Source of the DNA: Bartonella harrusi
GTDB taxonomy: Bacteria; Pseudomonadota; Alphaproteobacteria; Rhizobiales; Rhizobiaceae
Assembly (NCBI RefSeq): GCF_024297065.1
Contig: NZ_CP101114.1
Coordinates: 1,764,501 to 1,828,500, forward strand
Reading direction: 5' to 3'
DNA: 64,000 nucleotides
This document shows, piece after piece, positions 39,750-50,590 of this stretch. Below the pieces are notes generated by a model. The model had not been told where the DNA came from and made no database searches. It saw nothing but the letters and a program-made list of their open reading frames with translations. Both the position numbers and the translations under genes were made by a program. The number at the start of each line of letters is the position of its first letter. Positions within the stretch are counted from its first letter, which is position 1.

Positions 39750-39907
39750 TCATTCTTCTTTTTGCGTTCCTCTTTCATGCGAAGATACGAATCTCACACG
39801 TTTGACAAACGAGGTATAAATTCCGACAAGGAGCATACTGTTTAAAAGAGCAATAATGATAAGACCCAAAAAACAAGAATACCTAACAAGACTGTAAAAA
39901 CAATCAT
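39750..39907 (-). pseudogene. B module pseudogene
   Basis: Starts MIVFTVLLGILVFWVLS behind a GGGGGG box, then a frameshift before SMLLVGIYTSFVKRVRFVSS, the B exit motif. Directly follows the A pseudogene upstream, keeping the A-then-B order. Confidence 0.6.
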
Positions 39908-39917
39908 TTTTTCCCCC

Positions 39918-40352
39918 CTATAATGTTTGCGCACAAACTGATATAGCTTGTTGTTCAGATGGTTCTTCCCATTGCTGAAGCATTGCTTTCAAATGTCAAT
40001 TGATAATGACATGGAGGACCAAAACGGCAGGGAGGAAGATGATAGCCAATCCCCAAATAAAAACCGGCAGGAAGATGATAAAATCTATAAAGCCATCATC
40101 CCCAGTATAAGTTCCTCCAGTAAATAAACCGAAGAAAAACATTAGCAGATACACGGCTCGAATGGCTCCTAAAATCAACAAAACGAGAGCAATGCAGAAG
40201 GTTATTTTATAATCTTTCATAGAAAGCATCATATCCGCCTTGAAATCCAAGAGTTCAGATTTTCTACTCTATGATGCCGCACTCTTTTGCGTTTGAGCAG
40301 ATTCACGTTGTGATTATAATTCATCTTGTGGTTGTCTCTTTTTTGTTGTCAT
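39918..40352 (-). pseudogene. A module pseudogene with three in-frame stops
   Basis: One continuous frame from ATG 40352: MTTKKRQPQDEL, stop, SQRESAQTQKSAAS, stop, then the intact core DFKADMMLSMKDYKITFCIA ... LVLHVIIN, stop, and the tail HLKAMLQQWEEPSEQQ. It aligns with the A gene at 37676-38191 (MTTDKPQQQSLQQREG, QQLEQQLGK). Decay by nonsense mutation only. Confidence 0.7.
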
Positions 40353-40679
40353 ACTGATAAAACCCCGCTTTCTCATTTTTTTACAAACCACCCCTTACAA
40401 GGCAAGTGCTTAGAGCTGTGTTACGGATTTCCCCCCATATTCAACATGGACACGAAAAATGCATAAACCAATCAAAAGCACGTAAAGGACACGAACCCAA
40501 TAACAGCATGAATATGTGAATTTTCCGTATCTCAATGAAATAAGACAGCCAACACACCCTCACAAATCTCTGACAGCTTTATGCATTAGGGGGTGCCTTT
40601 ACCAATCTTAACAAAAATTTTTAATCTCTCTTTTAAGATCTTATTAAAAAGGGTTTTCATATCTCTCAAACATTGCTCA

Positions 40680-42838
40680 GCCCAAACCCAACATAGACAT
40701 TAGAGCATTGAGGCGTTGAGGCGCTGGAACACTGAGGCGCTGGGACGTTGAGGCGCTGGGACGCTGAGGCACTGGGACACTGAGGCACTGGGACGTTGAG
40801 GTGCTGGAACACTGAGGTGCTGGAACACTGAGGTGCTGGAACACTGAGGTGCTGGGACACTGAGGTGCTGGGACACTGAGGCGTTGAGGCACTGGGACAC
40901 TGAGGCACTGGGACACTGAGGCGCTGGGACGCTAGGACACTGGGACGCTGAGGTGCTGGGACGCTGAGGCACTGGGACACTGAGGCACTGGGACACTGAG
41001 GCACTGGGACACTGAGGCATCGAGGCACTGAGACGCTGGGGTGCTGGAACACTGAGGTGCTGGAACACTGGGGCGCTGCGACACTGAGGCACTGAGGCAC
41101 TGGGACGTTGAGGCACTGGGACGCTGGGGCACTGGGGCACTGGGGCACTGGGACGCTGGGGCACTGGGGCACTGGGGCGCTGGAACACTGAGGCGCTGGG
41201 ACGTTGAGGCGCTGGGACGCTGAGGCACTGGGACACTGAGGCACTGGGACGCTGAGGCACTGGGACGCTGAGGCACTGGGACGCTGAGGCGCTGGGACGT
41301 TGAGGCGCTGGGACGCTGAGGCACTGGGACACTGAGGCACTGGGACGTTGAGGTGCTGGAACACTGAGGTGCTGGAACACTGAGGTGCTGGAACACTGAG
41401 GTGCTGGGACACTGAGGTGCTGGGACACTGAGGCGTTGAGGCACTGGGACACTGAGGCACTGGGACACTGAGGCGCTGGGACGCTAGGACACTGGGACGC
41501 TGAGGTGCTGGGACGCTGAGGTGCTGGGACGCTGAGGCACTGGGACACTGAGGCACTGGGACACTGAGGCACTGGGACACTGAGGCATCGAGGCACTGAG
41601 ACGCTGGGGTGCTGGAACACTGAGGTGCTGGAACACTGGGGCGCTGCGACACTGAGGCACTGAGGCACTGGGACGTTGAGGCACTGGGACGCTGGGGCAC
41701 TGGGGCACTGGGGCACTGGGACGCTGGGGCACTGGGGCACTGGGGCGCTGGAACACTGAGGCGCTGGGACGTTGAGGCGCTGGGACGCTGAGGCACTGGG
41801 ACACTGAGGCACTGGGACGCTGAGGCACTGGGACGCTGAGGCACTGGGACGCTGAGGCACTGGGACGCTGAGGCACTGGGACGCTGAGGCACTGGGACGC
41901 TAGGACGCTGGGACACTGAGGCACTGAGGCGTTGGGACGTTGGGGCGCTAAGACGCTGGAACACTGAGGTGCTGGGACACTGAGGCGTTGAGGCACTGGG
42001 ACGCTGGGACACTGAGGCACTGAGGCGTTGGGACGTTGGGGCGCTAAGACGCTGGAACACTGAGGTGCTGGGACACTGAGGCGTTGAGGCACTGGGACGC
42101 TGAGGCACTGGGACGCTGAGACGCTAAGACGCTGGAACACTGAGGTGCTGGGACACTGAGGCGTTGAGGCACTGGGACGCTGGGACACTGAGGCACTGAG
42201 GCGTTGGGACGTTGGGGCGCTAAGACGCTGGAACACTGAGGTGCTGGGACACTGAGGCGTTGAGGCACTGGGACGCTGAGGCACTGGGACGCTGAGGCAC
42301 TGGGACGCTGAGACGCTAAGACGCTGGAACACTGGGGCGCTGGGACGTTGGAACACTGGGACGTTGGGAGGTTGGGGCGTTGGAGCGCTGGGACGTTGAG
42401 GCGCTGAGGTGCTGGGACGTTGGGGCGCTAAGACGCTGGAACACTGAGGCACTGGGACGCTAGGACGCTGGGACGCTGAAGCGCTGGAGCGCTGGGACGC
42501 TAGGACGCTGAAGCGCTGGAGCGCTGGGACGCTAGGACGCTGGGACGCTGGGATGCTAGGACGCTGGGACGCTGGAGCGCTGGGATGCTAGGACGCTGGG
42601 GCGTTGAGGCACTGGGACGTTGGGGCGCTGGAGCGCTGGGACGTTGAGGCGCTGGGACGTTGGGACGTTGGGACGCTGGGGCGTTGGGACGTTGAGGTGC
42701 TGAGACGCTGGGACGCTAGGACGCTGGGACGCTGGAGCGCTGGGACGCTGGGACGCTGGGGCGCTGGGGCGCTGGGGCGCTGGAACACTGAGGCGTTGAG
42801 GCGCTGAGGTGCTGGGACGTTGGGGCGTTGGAGCAATG
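40680..42838. repeat. 8/16-bp minisatellite, about 2.16 kb
   Basis: Built from octamers such as GGCACTGG, GACGCTGA and GACACTGA (consensus CTGNGRCR-like), arranged as 16-base pairs and higher-order blocks that are themselves repeated (40.7-41.1 kb is copied at about 41.3-41.7 kb). Because 8 is not a multiple of 3, all minus frames stay open and give Pro/Ser/Gln/Val-rich translations (SVPVPQRPSAS), one of 480 codons. No start signal or signal peptide supports a gene. Confidence 0.96.
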
Positions 42839-42849
42839 ACAAACATATT

Positions 42850-43823
42850 CGTAATTTAAAAGTATTTTTCAATGATATGCTCTCATAACAAGACAGTTTC
42901 ATGAAAAAATCCGTTTTTTTGACAAAACAATACCAAAGAATAGGATAAAATATTTTCTATAAAGGATACAGATAAAAAATCATGCCCAACAAAGACAAGC
43001 GGAGGGACGCATCGCTCATTTTGTTACGGCCACTGTCATGACAGTTGCATTGTTGAAATATGATTGATATTTTATTTGAAAAAAGCATATAAATTATGGT
43101 ACAATAAGAAGGGTTGAAGAGTATTTTTTACAGCTATACTTTGTTTAACGCAGAGTAAAATATTCCTCTAAAAAGGAGACAAAAAAGACTTTAGTGGAGA
43201 GAATAATAAACTTCATTAAAGTGTTTTACATCACACATCTTAATACTGTACCACCCAACAAAACCCAGGAGAACACAGCAAAATCAATCAGAACAATGAC
43301 TTTTCAAGCAATGATTTAAAACAGATACACCACGGCCTCCCTTCAACAAAAAGAGAAGACAACAAAAAAACGCATAGGTATCAAACACATGCGCATCCCC
43401 ATACGTATTTTCCCTATAAATATTCCATTGTTTTTGTCTTTTTCCGTTCGCATTTGGCAAAAATTGTTCTTAAAATTTTTCAATGTATGTTTAACTTTTT
43501 AGTATGTTTAAAAATTCTATGGAAAGCAAATGATCCCCTAGCAATAACAGTCTCAATGGCAATGAAAAGAGCAAACGAAATGGTATAAGGCAACATCATT
43601 CTCCATGCACAAAGCATGGCGCTTGCTTGAGATAAAAAAGAGAAGTTTATCACCCTTGCTTTTTCCTCAGCAACGGCCCTTCATTCTGTTCCCCCCCGGG
43701 TTATATTCCCCCAACTCTATTCTTCCTCCTCCACTTATTTCACCAAGGAGAGCCTTTGCGCAATACTTCCCCCCCCAATCACTCTTAAACAAGCAATCTT
43801 TTTTAAATTCAAATGGTAGATTT
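42850..43823. other. No gene seen; one perfect palindrome
   Basis: AT-rich. ACTGTCATGACAGT at 43032-43045 is a perfect 14-base palindrome. The frame open from 43605 to the next gene is Pro-rich and unconserved in appearance. Confidence 0.4.
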
Positions 43824-44372
43824 ATGAAAATAGGTAAAAAACGCGGTAGACCGAGAATAACAGGCAAACTTAGAGAACCCAATGGTCGTATTTCACGTGC
43901 CAAAAAACCACGCACGCCCCCTCCTCTTCTAACCATTGAAATGCGTGCGAAACACTTTGGTTTGACTTTAGAAGAAGCCAAAAATCCGCTTTCGAGTTCC
44001 TATATTGGACGCCTTTGTTTGCTTGGCTACAAACAAGATGGTTCAGGTATCAGTAAAGAACAATATGAGACTGCGCAACGCTATCTACAAATCAGAAATG
44101 ATTATTTATGTGCCAAAGGTTTGCCGAGTGGATATTATGATGATTTCACCCATGCATCAAATGAAAACGCCCACAAACAGTGGATTCAAAAAGCCACCGA
44201 TCACTATGATGGCATGAAAAAAGCCATTCAAGAAGCACAAAATTCACATCGTCAACATAACTTTCATGCCGCATTACAATATCTTGTTGTAGAGGATCAA
44301 CAGCTTCCCTCCCTTGTTCATTCGTTGCGTCTTATTCTTAATGCGCTTGATAAATATTTTGACGGAGCATAA
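43824..44372 (+). CDS. Phage-associated protein, unknown function
   Basis: A 182-residue protein from ATG 43824. A basic N-terminus (MKIGKKRGRPRITGK, REPNGRISRAKKPR) is followed by IEMRAKHFGLTLEEAK, GRLCLLGYKQDGSGISKEQY and LQIRNDYLCAKGLPSG, a pattern I associate with uncharacterised phage/prophage proteins of Rhizobiales. The basic N-terminus suggests nucleic acid binding. The frame is open 73 codons upstream, but that part is Pro-rich and lacks a ribosome binding site. Located beside integrase remnants. Confidence 0.6.
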   Translation: MKIGKKRGRPRITGKLREPNGRISRAKKPRTPPPLLTIEMRAKHFGLTLEEAKNPLSSSYIGRLCLLGYKQDGSGISKEQYETAQRYLQIRNDYLCAKGLPSGYYDDFTHASNENAHKQWIQKATDHYDGMKKAIQEAQNSHRQHNFHAALQYLVVEDQQLPSLVHSLRLILNALDKYFDGA

Positions 44373-44639
44373 AGAATACCCCGTCCCATGAGGTCCATAT
44401 AAACGCACAATGCATCTCCCGCATTGCCCAATGCTGGTTACAAACAGCAGCTTCAAACAACAAGCATCATTGCTACAGACAAGAAATGCCAGTGCCACAG
44501 AAAACCGCTGTTAACAGAGCAAAATCACGCTCCACCACCCATAGCAAATGCCACAACCACCCCCCTACCAAAAACCGCCATACAAAGCGTGTATCATCAA
44601 ATAAATATTGATTTATAACGATAAAAATGCTTTTCAACT

Positions 44640-45385
44640 TGTATCACAACCCCGAATATTGTAAGATTCTCTTATCTTAAATCATTTCATTTTGAATCAA
44701 ACAAAACCATCCTCTTACACGTCACAAGTGGGGATAGCGTGTGGGTAAAAACTCTCAAGAAGGGTATAAAAATACCTGTTATGAATCGTCTAAAGACCCA
44801 AGGGCTTTCGCAACATTGGGGACCGGTACAGAGGATGATGGTGCCGGCTTGTACCTTCATAAGCGTAAAGATGGTGACGTTCAATGGCTTTACCGCTATA
44901 CCATCCACGAGCACCGTCGTGAAATGGGTTTAGGTGCTTTAAGAGATGTCTCTTTAAAAAGGACGTAAAAATGCCTGTTATGAATCGTCTAAAGACCCAA
45001 GGGCTTTCGCAACATTGGGGACCGGTAAAGAGGATGATGGTGCCGGCTTGTACCTTCATAAGCGTAAAGATGGTGACGTTCAATGGCTTTACCGCTATAC
45101 CATCCACGAGCACCGTCGTGAAATGGGCTTGGGAGCTTTAAGAGATGTCTCTTTAAAAAGGACGTAAAAATGCCTGTTATGAATCGTCTAAAGACCCAAG
45201 GGCTTTCGCAACATTGGCGGTCGGTAAAGCGTATGATGGTGCCGGCTTGTACCTTCATAAGCGTAAAGATGGTGACGTTCAATGGCTTTACCGCTATACC
45301 ATCCACGAGCACCGTCGTGAAATGGGTTTAGGTGCTTTAAGAGATGTCTCTTTAAAACAAGCCCATGAATGTGCAACCTAATGGC
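44640..45385 (+). pseudogene. Three tandem integrase 5' fragments
   Basis: Each about 200-bp unit encodes, after a frameshift, the arm-binding (DUF4102-type) start of a tyrosine integrase: DGAGLYLHKRKDGDVQWLYR and HRREMGLGALRDVSLK. Units start near 44780, 44971 and 45170 (CCTGTTATGAATCGTCTAAA). The third continues to KQAHECAT and a stop. The catalytic domain is absent. The upstream leader (TTACACGTCACAAGTGGGGA) is shared with the other four remnant loci. Confidence 0.8.
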
Positions 45386-46060
45386 GTTTTGTTTTACAAA
45401 CAACGCACATCTCACCTTAGCGAAATCACCTTACTTTTTCTCAAAAGAAAAGTAGTGTTTCAGCTCTCCAACAACTTTTAAAGAAGACAAAAAGCATTTT
45501 TCCCAAACCAACACAACAGCCATAAAAACACAAGAGCATCATTTTTCTCTTGACAACAGATGAAAAATTGTATTTAATGACACATGCGGGGAGTGTTTTT
45601 TTGTGCCTATATTTTATTATAATTCCTCCATACGGTTATATTCTCTATAATGCTGCTAAAAAGAGCAAGAGGGACAAGGGTGCCGTTGCACCTACCAAAA
45701 AACACAATCCTCTCTTTCATTTTCTTTTCCTCCTTCACTCTCTCTTTGCTTTCTAAAGAGAGTTAAGTTAACTTGAACGAAATTTTCAAGGCAAAATTTA
45801 TCCCACCGCCTCACTGCTCCATCGCCGCATCCGGCTTGTAGCCTATAAACCGCGCTAAAATCGCCATCAAACTCTACTGTAAATCACCTATGCCATAAGC
45901 GCATGGAACCTCTCTCAAGAAAAACCACATAATAACAAATTGGTAAAAATAAAGGATCTTCGTCCTTTCGAGCAAAAGAGAAGTCAAACTTAGTATTGAG
46001 CAAATCATTGGGCAAAAAATGAAGCCATGAATGGGGTTCTCAAAGTGAGGGGGAAATGAA
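45386..46060. other. No confident gene
   Basis: A frame from 45573 to 45756 encodes a hydrophobic segment and a basic tail but has no clear ribosome binding site. The rest is debris between integrase remnants and the YopJ-like genes. Confidence 0.35.
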
Positions 46061-46131
46061 AACCACAACATGATTCAGCCAGAATATAAAGCTAGCATTC
46101 CATGTCGATCGTTAACATGGAAGTTTATATT

Positions 46132-47061
46132 ATGAAACCACAAGATTCCAAAAACCGTGCCCAGAGTTTATCACAAACACAGGAAGGTGCGTGTGGATCC
46201 TTAGAAAGCCTTTCTACGGATTTAGAGAAAAGCAGCCTTAAAACAGAAAAAGAGATTTCCTTCAGTCAAGAACAATTAAAAGACATTATCACAAAACTCG
46301 AACGCGATATTGCTGATGGAAGTTGGCTCAAAGGTGATTATGCAAATATAGATTTGAAGTTGATGCCAGCTCTGATAGAGCAAGCAAATCGTAAACATGA
46401 AGGATTAAATCTCAAACTTGCCACGACATCTCAAGAATTTATCTCTTCAATAAAAGAGACAAAGGATAAGGGAATTTCATCTTCCAGATACATAATAAAC
46501 AAGAAGGACGGAGGAATCCATTTTGCAGTGATTGATCATCAAAACATTGGTGACCAGACATCCTTGATATTTTTTGAACCAGCAACACTCAACAGTGTGC
46601 ATACAGCAATGTTAGCACTAAGAACACAAATGGCTGTTAAATCTGAATTGCCTGCGTGTCATTTTTCTATTGCAGAAATAGACATTCAACGCAGTAACTC
46701 TGAATGCGGAATATTTTGTTTAGCTCTTGCTAAAAAGCTTCATACGAACGCTGACAAATTGACAAAAATGCACCAAGACAATGTTAACGGCGTGTTGTGT
46801 GAACCCAACACACCTCTCCCTTCTGAGAAATTAGATACTTATCTTCCCGCTAGTTTTTACAAACACACACAGAGTAGCCGACGTCTCGAACAATATATGA
46901 AAGCAAATCCTGGTGCTGAAAGTGAAAAAGTAAACAAAAAAGAGCAAACACTTCGAGAAAGGTTTGAAAAAAACGCAGTGAAAACAGAGAACGACAAAGC
47001 TGTCTCTGTTTCACCTCATAAAAAAAGGATACGAGAATATAACTCTCTCATGATGGTGTAA
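46132..47061 (+). CDS. YopJ-family acetyltransferase-like effector, copy 1
   Basis: A 309-residue protein with the YopJ (C55) fold signature: the catalytic triad appears as His130 in GGIHFAVID, Glu149 in LIFFEPATL and Cys192 in SNSECGIF. The spacing (19 and 43 residues) matches YopJ. Other shared blocks are LKLMPALIEQANRKHEGLNLK, SSRYIIN and the C-terminal PLPSEKLDTYLPASFYKHTQ. Family members acetylate Ser/Thr/Lys of host kinases to block immune signalling. The ATG at 46132 follows GGAAG with good spacing; an ATG ten codons upstream has none. No BID domain or Sec signal peptide; the delivery route is unknown. First of three tandem paralogues. Confidence 0.88.
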   Translation: MKPQDSKNRAQSLSQTQEGACGSLESLSTDLEKSSLKTEKEISFSQEQLKDIITKLERDIADGSWLKGDYANIDLKLMPALIEQANRKHEGLNLKLATTSQEFISSIKETKDKGISSSRYIINKKDGGIHFAVIDHQNIGDQTSLIFFEPATLNSVHTAMLALRTQMAVKSELPACHFSIAEIDIQRSNSECGIFCLALAKKLHTNADKLTKMHQDNVNGVLCEPNTPLPSEKLDTYLPASFYKHTQSSRRLEQYMKANPGAESEKVNKKEQTLRERFEKNAVKTENDKAVSVSPHKKRIREYNSLMMV

Positions 47062-47494
47062 AGAATCTCTGAACATACATCTCTCATGATGGAGTATTGC
47101 ATATTTTTCGCATATGTGGAGGGAAATGAAACTCAACATTTCAGTTGATGCGTTAAACGCGTTCATAGGCGCAATTTTCCTGCTTTTTCGGTTTATAAAA
47201 CACCGGCAAAGAGTTTGGTTTTAGAGACGGAGTTTGGTTTTAGAGACACTAGCAAAAGAGGGAAATTTGCGTATAGAATGACAACAATGCTCCTGTCTCC
47301 ACGTTAGCAGATTTTACATATGCCAATGACAATTGGGGTTTCGCCCCTCAAATTCTCCCGCTTTACAAATCTTTAAAAAAGAAAGCCTTCATTTTTTAGC
47401 TTTCACGATAAGCAAAAATTGAAAACCACAACATGATTCAGCCAGAATATAAAGCTAGCATTCCGTGTCGATCGTTAACAGGGAGGTTTATATT

Positions 47495-48430
47495 ATGAAA
47501 CCACAAGATTCCAAAAGCCATGCCCAGGGTGCCTCACAAACACAGGAAGGTGCGCGTGCCAGTGGATCCTTAGAAAGTCTTTCTACGGATTTAGAGAAAA
47601 GCAGCCTTAAAACAGAAAAAGAGACTTCCTTCGGTCAAGAACAATTAAAAGACATTATCGCAGAGCTCGAACGCGATATTGCTGACGGGAGTGCGATCAA
47701 AGGCAATTACTACTATGCCACTACAGATCTTAAACTGATGCCAGCTCTGATAGAGCAAGCAAATCGTAAACATGAAGGATTAAATCTCAAACTTGTCACG
47801 ACATCTCAAGAGCTTGTCTCTTCAATAAAAGAAGCAAGGGATAATGGCGTTCTCTCTTCTCGATATATCGTGAACATGACGGACAGAGGCATCCATTCTT
47901 TGGTCCTCGATCAAAGAACCATTGCGGGCAAAACCTCTTTGATCACGTTTGAACCAACCACACTTGATAGTGAGCTAGCACTCTTGCTCGCAGTAAGACT
48001 ACACCTAATCATACAACATAAATTGCCAGAATGTCATTTTTCCAAGGGTGTCATGGACATTCAACGCAGTAACTCTGAATGCGGAATATTTTGTTTAGCG
48101 CTTGCTAAAAAGCTTCATACGAACGCTGACAAATTGACAAGAATGCACCAAGACAATATTAACGGCGTCTTATGTGAACCCAATACAACTCTCCCTTCTG
48201 AGAAAGTCGATCAGTACCTTCCTTCTCGCTTTTACAAACACACACAAGGCGGCCGACGTCTCGAACAATATATGAAAGCAAATCCTGGTGCTGAAAGTGA
48301 AAAAGTAAACAAAAAAGACGAAACACTTCGTGAAAGATTTGACAAAAACGCAGTAACAACAGAGGGAAAAGCTGTCTCTGTTTCAATACAGAGAAAAAGA
48401 GTCTCTGAATATAAGTCTCTCATGCTATAA
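47495..48430 (+). CDS. YopJ-family acetyltransferase-like effector, copy 2
   Basis: 311 residues, triad His134 (RGIHSLVLD), Glu153 (LITFEPTTL), Cys196 (SNSECGIF). Very close to copy 1 at both ends but divergent around the His-Glu segment and in the region before the cysteine (LALLLAVRLHLIIQHKL), so target recognition may differ. GGGAGG lies 8 bases before the ATG at 47495. The upstream 40 bases are almost identical to those of copy 1. Confidence 0.87.
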   Translation: MKPQDSKSHAQGASQTQEGARASGSLESLSTDLEKSSLKTEKETSFGQEQLKDIIAELERDIADGSAIKGNYYYATTDLKLMPALIEQANRKHEGLNLKLVTTSQELVSSIKEARDNGVLSSRYIVNMTDRGIHSLVLDQRTIAGKTSLITFEPTTLDSELALLLAVRLHLIIQHKLPECHFSKGVMDIQRSNSECGIFCLALAKKLHTNADKLTRMHQDNINGVLCEPNTTLPSEKVDQYLPSRFYKHTQGGRRLEQYMKANPGAESEKVNKKDETLRERFDKNAVTTEGKAVSVSIQRKRVSEYKSLML

Positions 48431-48899
48431 TATGGAGTCTCTGAATACATCTCTCATGATGGAGTATTGCATATTTTTGCCTCTGTGGAGAAAGATGAAG
48501 CAGACATTGCAGTTTATGCGTTAGCTTCGTTTAGAGGCACAATTTTTCTTCTTTTTCGGTTTATAAACACCGGCAAAAGAGGCAAGTTTCTCTATGAAGT
48601 TACACACTGTCATCATCAAAAAAGAACACACTCTAAAGACATGCAAAGTCTCATTTAAGAGAAGAGAAAGCTGAAAGGTATAACAGCACGCAAGTTCTTG
48701 ACAATTTTTGCACATTTTACAAAGATAAGGGATGACGAGAATGATCTCTCAAAACCCCTTCATTTTTCTTCAACCTTTTCAATAAAAGCTGCTGTCATTT
48801 TTTCCTCTCACCTTGAGAGAAAAATCGCGATCAAAACATGATTCAGCCCCAATAAGCCCATAACACACCATGCACGTTGTTAATATGGAGATTTCTTTT

Positions 48900-49850
48900 A
48901 TGAAACCGCAAGATTCAAAAAACCAAGATGCAAAAAACATTGTCGTCAATAGTGCACCACAAAGACAAGAAGAAGCTGTTACCAATGAATCATTAGCAAG
49001 CTCTCTTGCGCATTTAGAGATCAAGAGTATCCCATCAGCAGCTCTTCCATTGAGCTCTACAAAATTGCAAGATCTTATTACCAGTTTAGAAAAAGACCTC
49101 TCCAGTGGTTATTGGCTTATTGCCGATTATGAAGATCTAGATTTTAAAATGATGCCGGCCCTCGTCAAGCAGGCAAATCGCAAATATCCCAATTTGCATC
49201 TTAAATTGACCTTAACCGCAGACGACTTTACCCTCTCACTAAAAGAAGCTCTTGCGAACGGCATTCAATCTTCAAGATATATCATAAACACACAGGAAAA
49301 AGGCAACCATTTTGCGGTCATTGATCATCGCACCATTGAAGACAAAACGTCGGTGATATTGTTTGAATCAACAACATTTATGAATAACACCAGCGCAACT
49401 CTGTTAGGATTGAGAATAAGACAAGCCCTTCACCGTGAATTGCCCGAATGTCATTTTTCTATTGCAGAAATGGATATTCAACGAAGCGCCTCTGAATGTG
49501 GAATATTTAGCTTAGCTCTTGCCAAAAAGCTTCATATCGAAGCACACAAATTGGCAAGAATACACCAAGACAATATTAACGGCACCTTATGTGAACCCAA
49601 TACAACTCTCCCTTATGAGAAATTAGATACGTATCTTCCCGCCAGCTTTTACAAACACACGCAAGGGAAAAGACGCCTCGAACAATATATAAAATCAAAT
49701 CCGAGGACTAAAAATGAAAAAGTAAACAAAAAAGGTGAAACGCTTTGCGAAAGGTTTGAGAAAAACTTAATGAGACCACAGGAAAAAACACTCTCTGTTT
49801 CAGCACATAGAAAAAGGATTTATGAATATAAATCTGCTCTTCACTTATAA
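48900..49850 (+). CDS. YopJ-family acetyltransferase-like effector, copy 3
   Basis: 316 residues, triad His137 (KGNHFAVID), Glu156 (VILFESTTF), Cys200 (SASECGIF). The most divergent copy overall but with the conserved start MKPQDSKNQD and end FYKHTQGKRRLEQYIKSN. The EP pair after the catalytic Glu is ES here. The ATG at 48900 has TGGAG nine bases upstream. It shares the AACATGATTCAGCC motif upstream with copies 1 and 2. Confidence 0.86.
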   Translation: MKPQDSKNQDAKNIVVNSAPQRQEEAVTNESLASSLAHLEIKSIPSAALPLSSTKLQDLITSLEKDLSSGYWLIADYEDLDFKMMPALVKQANRKYPNLHLKLTLTADDFTLSLKEALANGIQSSRYIINTQEKGNHFAVIDHRTIEDKTSVILFESTTFMNNTSATLLGLRIRQALHRELPECHFSIAEMDIQRSASECGIFSLALAKKLHIEAHKLARIHQDNINGTLCEPNTTLPYEKLDTYLPASFYKHTQGKRRLEQYIKSNPRTKNEKVNKKGETLCERFEKNLMRPQEKTLSVSAHRKRIYEYKSALHL

Positions 49851-50114
49851 TGGTGTTTTTAACATTTTATCACATATGCACAGGAGAATAAAACACGTCA
49901 TTCGCATTTATGGATTAAATCTGTTCATATCGGGCCATTGCTTTGCTTTTGATTTGTAGAATGCACACCGTATAAACTGTTTGCCTATTAAAGCAAAAGG
50001 CATCTGCTCTCTCAAAGATGGCATCTCTTAAATTGCATCAAAAATGCCAAGATTATTTTGAGAAGAAAAAAAGAACTCTCAACAAGGAGCATTTCACTAT
50101 TGTTGTTTTTTACC
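49851..50114. other. Intergenic after YopJ-like genes
   Basis: No gene seen; contains a decayed version of the spacer that follows copies 1 and 2. Confidence 0.35.
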
Positions 50115-50590
50115 AAAGCATCTACTCCTCCATCAACACCTCCCAACTTCACCAACCACCTATCAGCCCCACCAGCAACCACCACCACCCCACCAATACC
50201 AGCAGCACAAAGTAGCAAACACCAACACCTCCCAACTCCACCAACCACCTATCAGCCCCACCAGCAACCACCACCACCCCACCATCAGCAGCACAAAGCA
50301 GCAAACACCAACACCTCCCAACTCCACCAACCACCTATCAGCCCCACCAGCAACCACCACCACCCCACCATCAGCAGCACAAAGCAGCAAACACCAACAC
50401 CTCCCAACTCCACCAACCACCTATCAGCCCCACCAGCAACCACCACCACCCCACCATCAGCAGCACAAAGCAGCAAACACCAACACCTCCCAACTCCACC
50501 AACCACCTACCAGCCCCACCAGCAACCACCACCACCCCACCATCAGCAGCACAAAGCAGCAAACACCAAGACAAACCAATCTAATCGTTT
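50115..50590. repeat. 86-bp A/C-only tandem repeat, about 5 copies
   Basis: TCCCAACT recurs at 50139, 50229, 50316, 50402 and 50488. Each unit is almost free of G and T (ACCACCTATCAGCCCCACC, AGCAACCACCACCACCCC). The strand asymmetry keeps all frames open; the plus frame of 188 codons is Pro/Thr-rich and not credible as a gene. Confidence 0.93.

Noticed and set aside
40666..42452. Long minus-strand frames (480, 386 and 322 codons) in the octamer minisatellite
   Set aside because: All frames are open because of the 8-base period; no start signal, no signal peptide, low-complexity composition.
43605..43823. Upstream extension of the phage protein at 43824
   Set aside because: Pro/Leu-rich without conserved features; the ATG at 43824 begins the basic conserved part.
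46102..46131. Ten-codon N-terminal extension of YopJ-like copy 1
   Set aside because: No ribosome binding site before it; GGAAG sits correctly before the ATG at 46132, and the other two copies share the MKPQDSK start.
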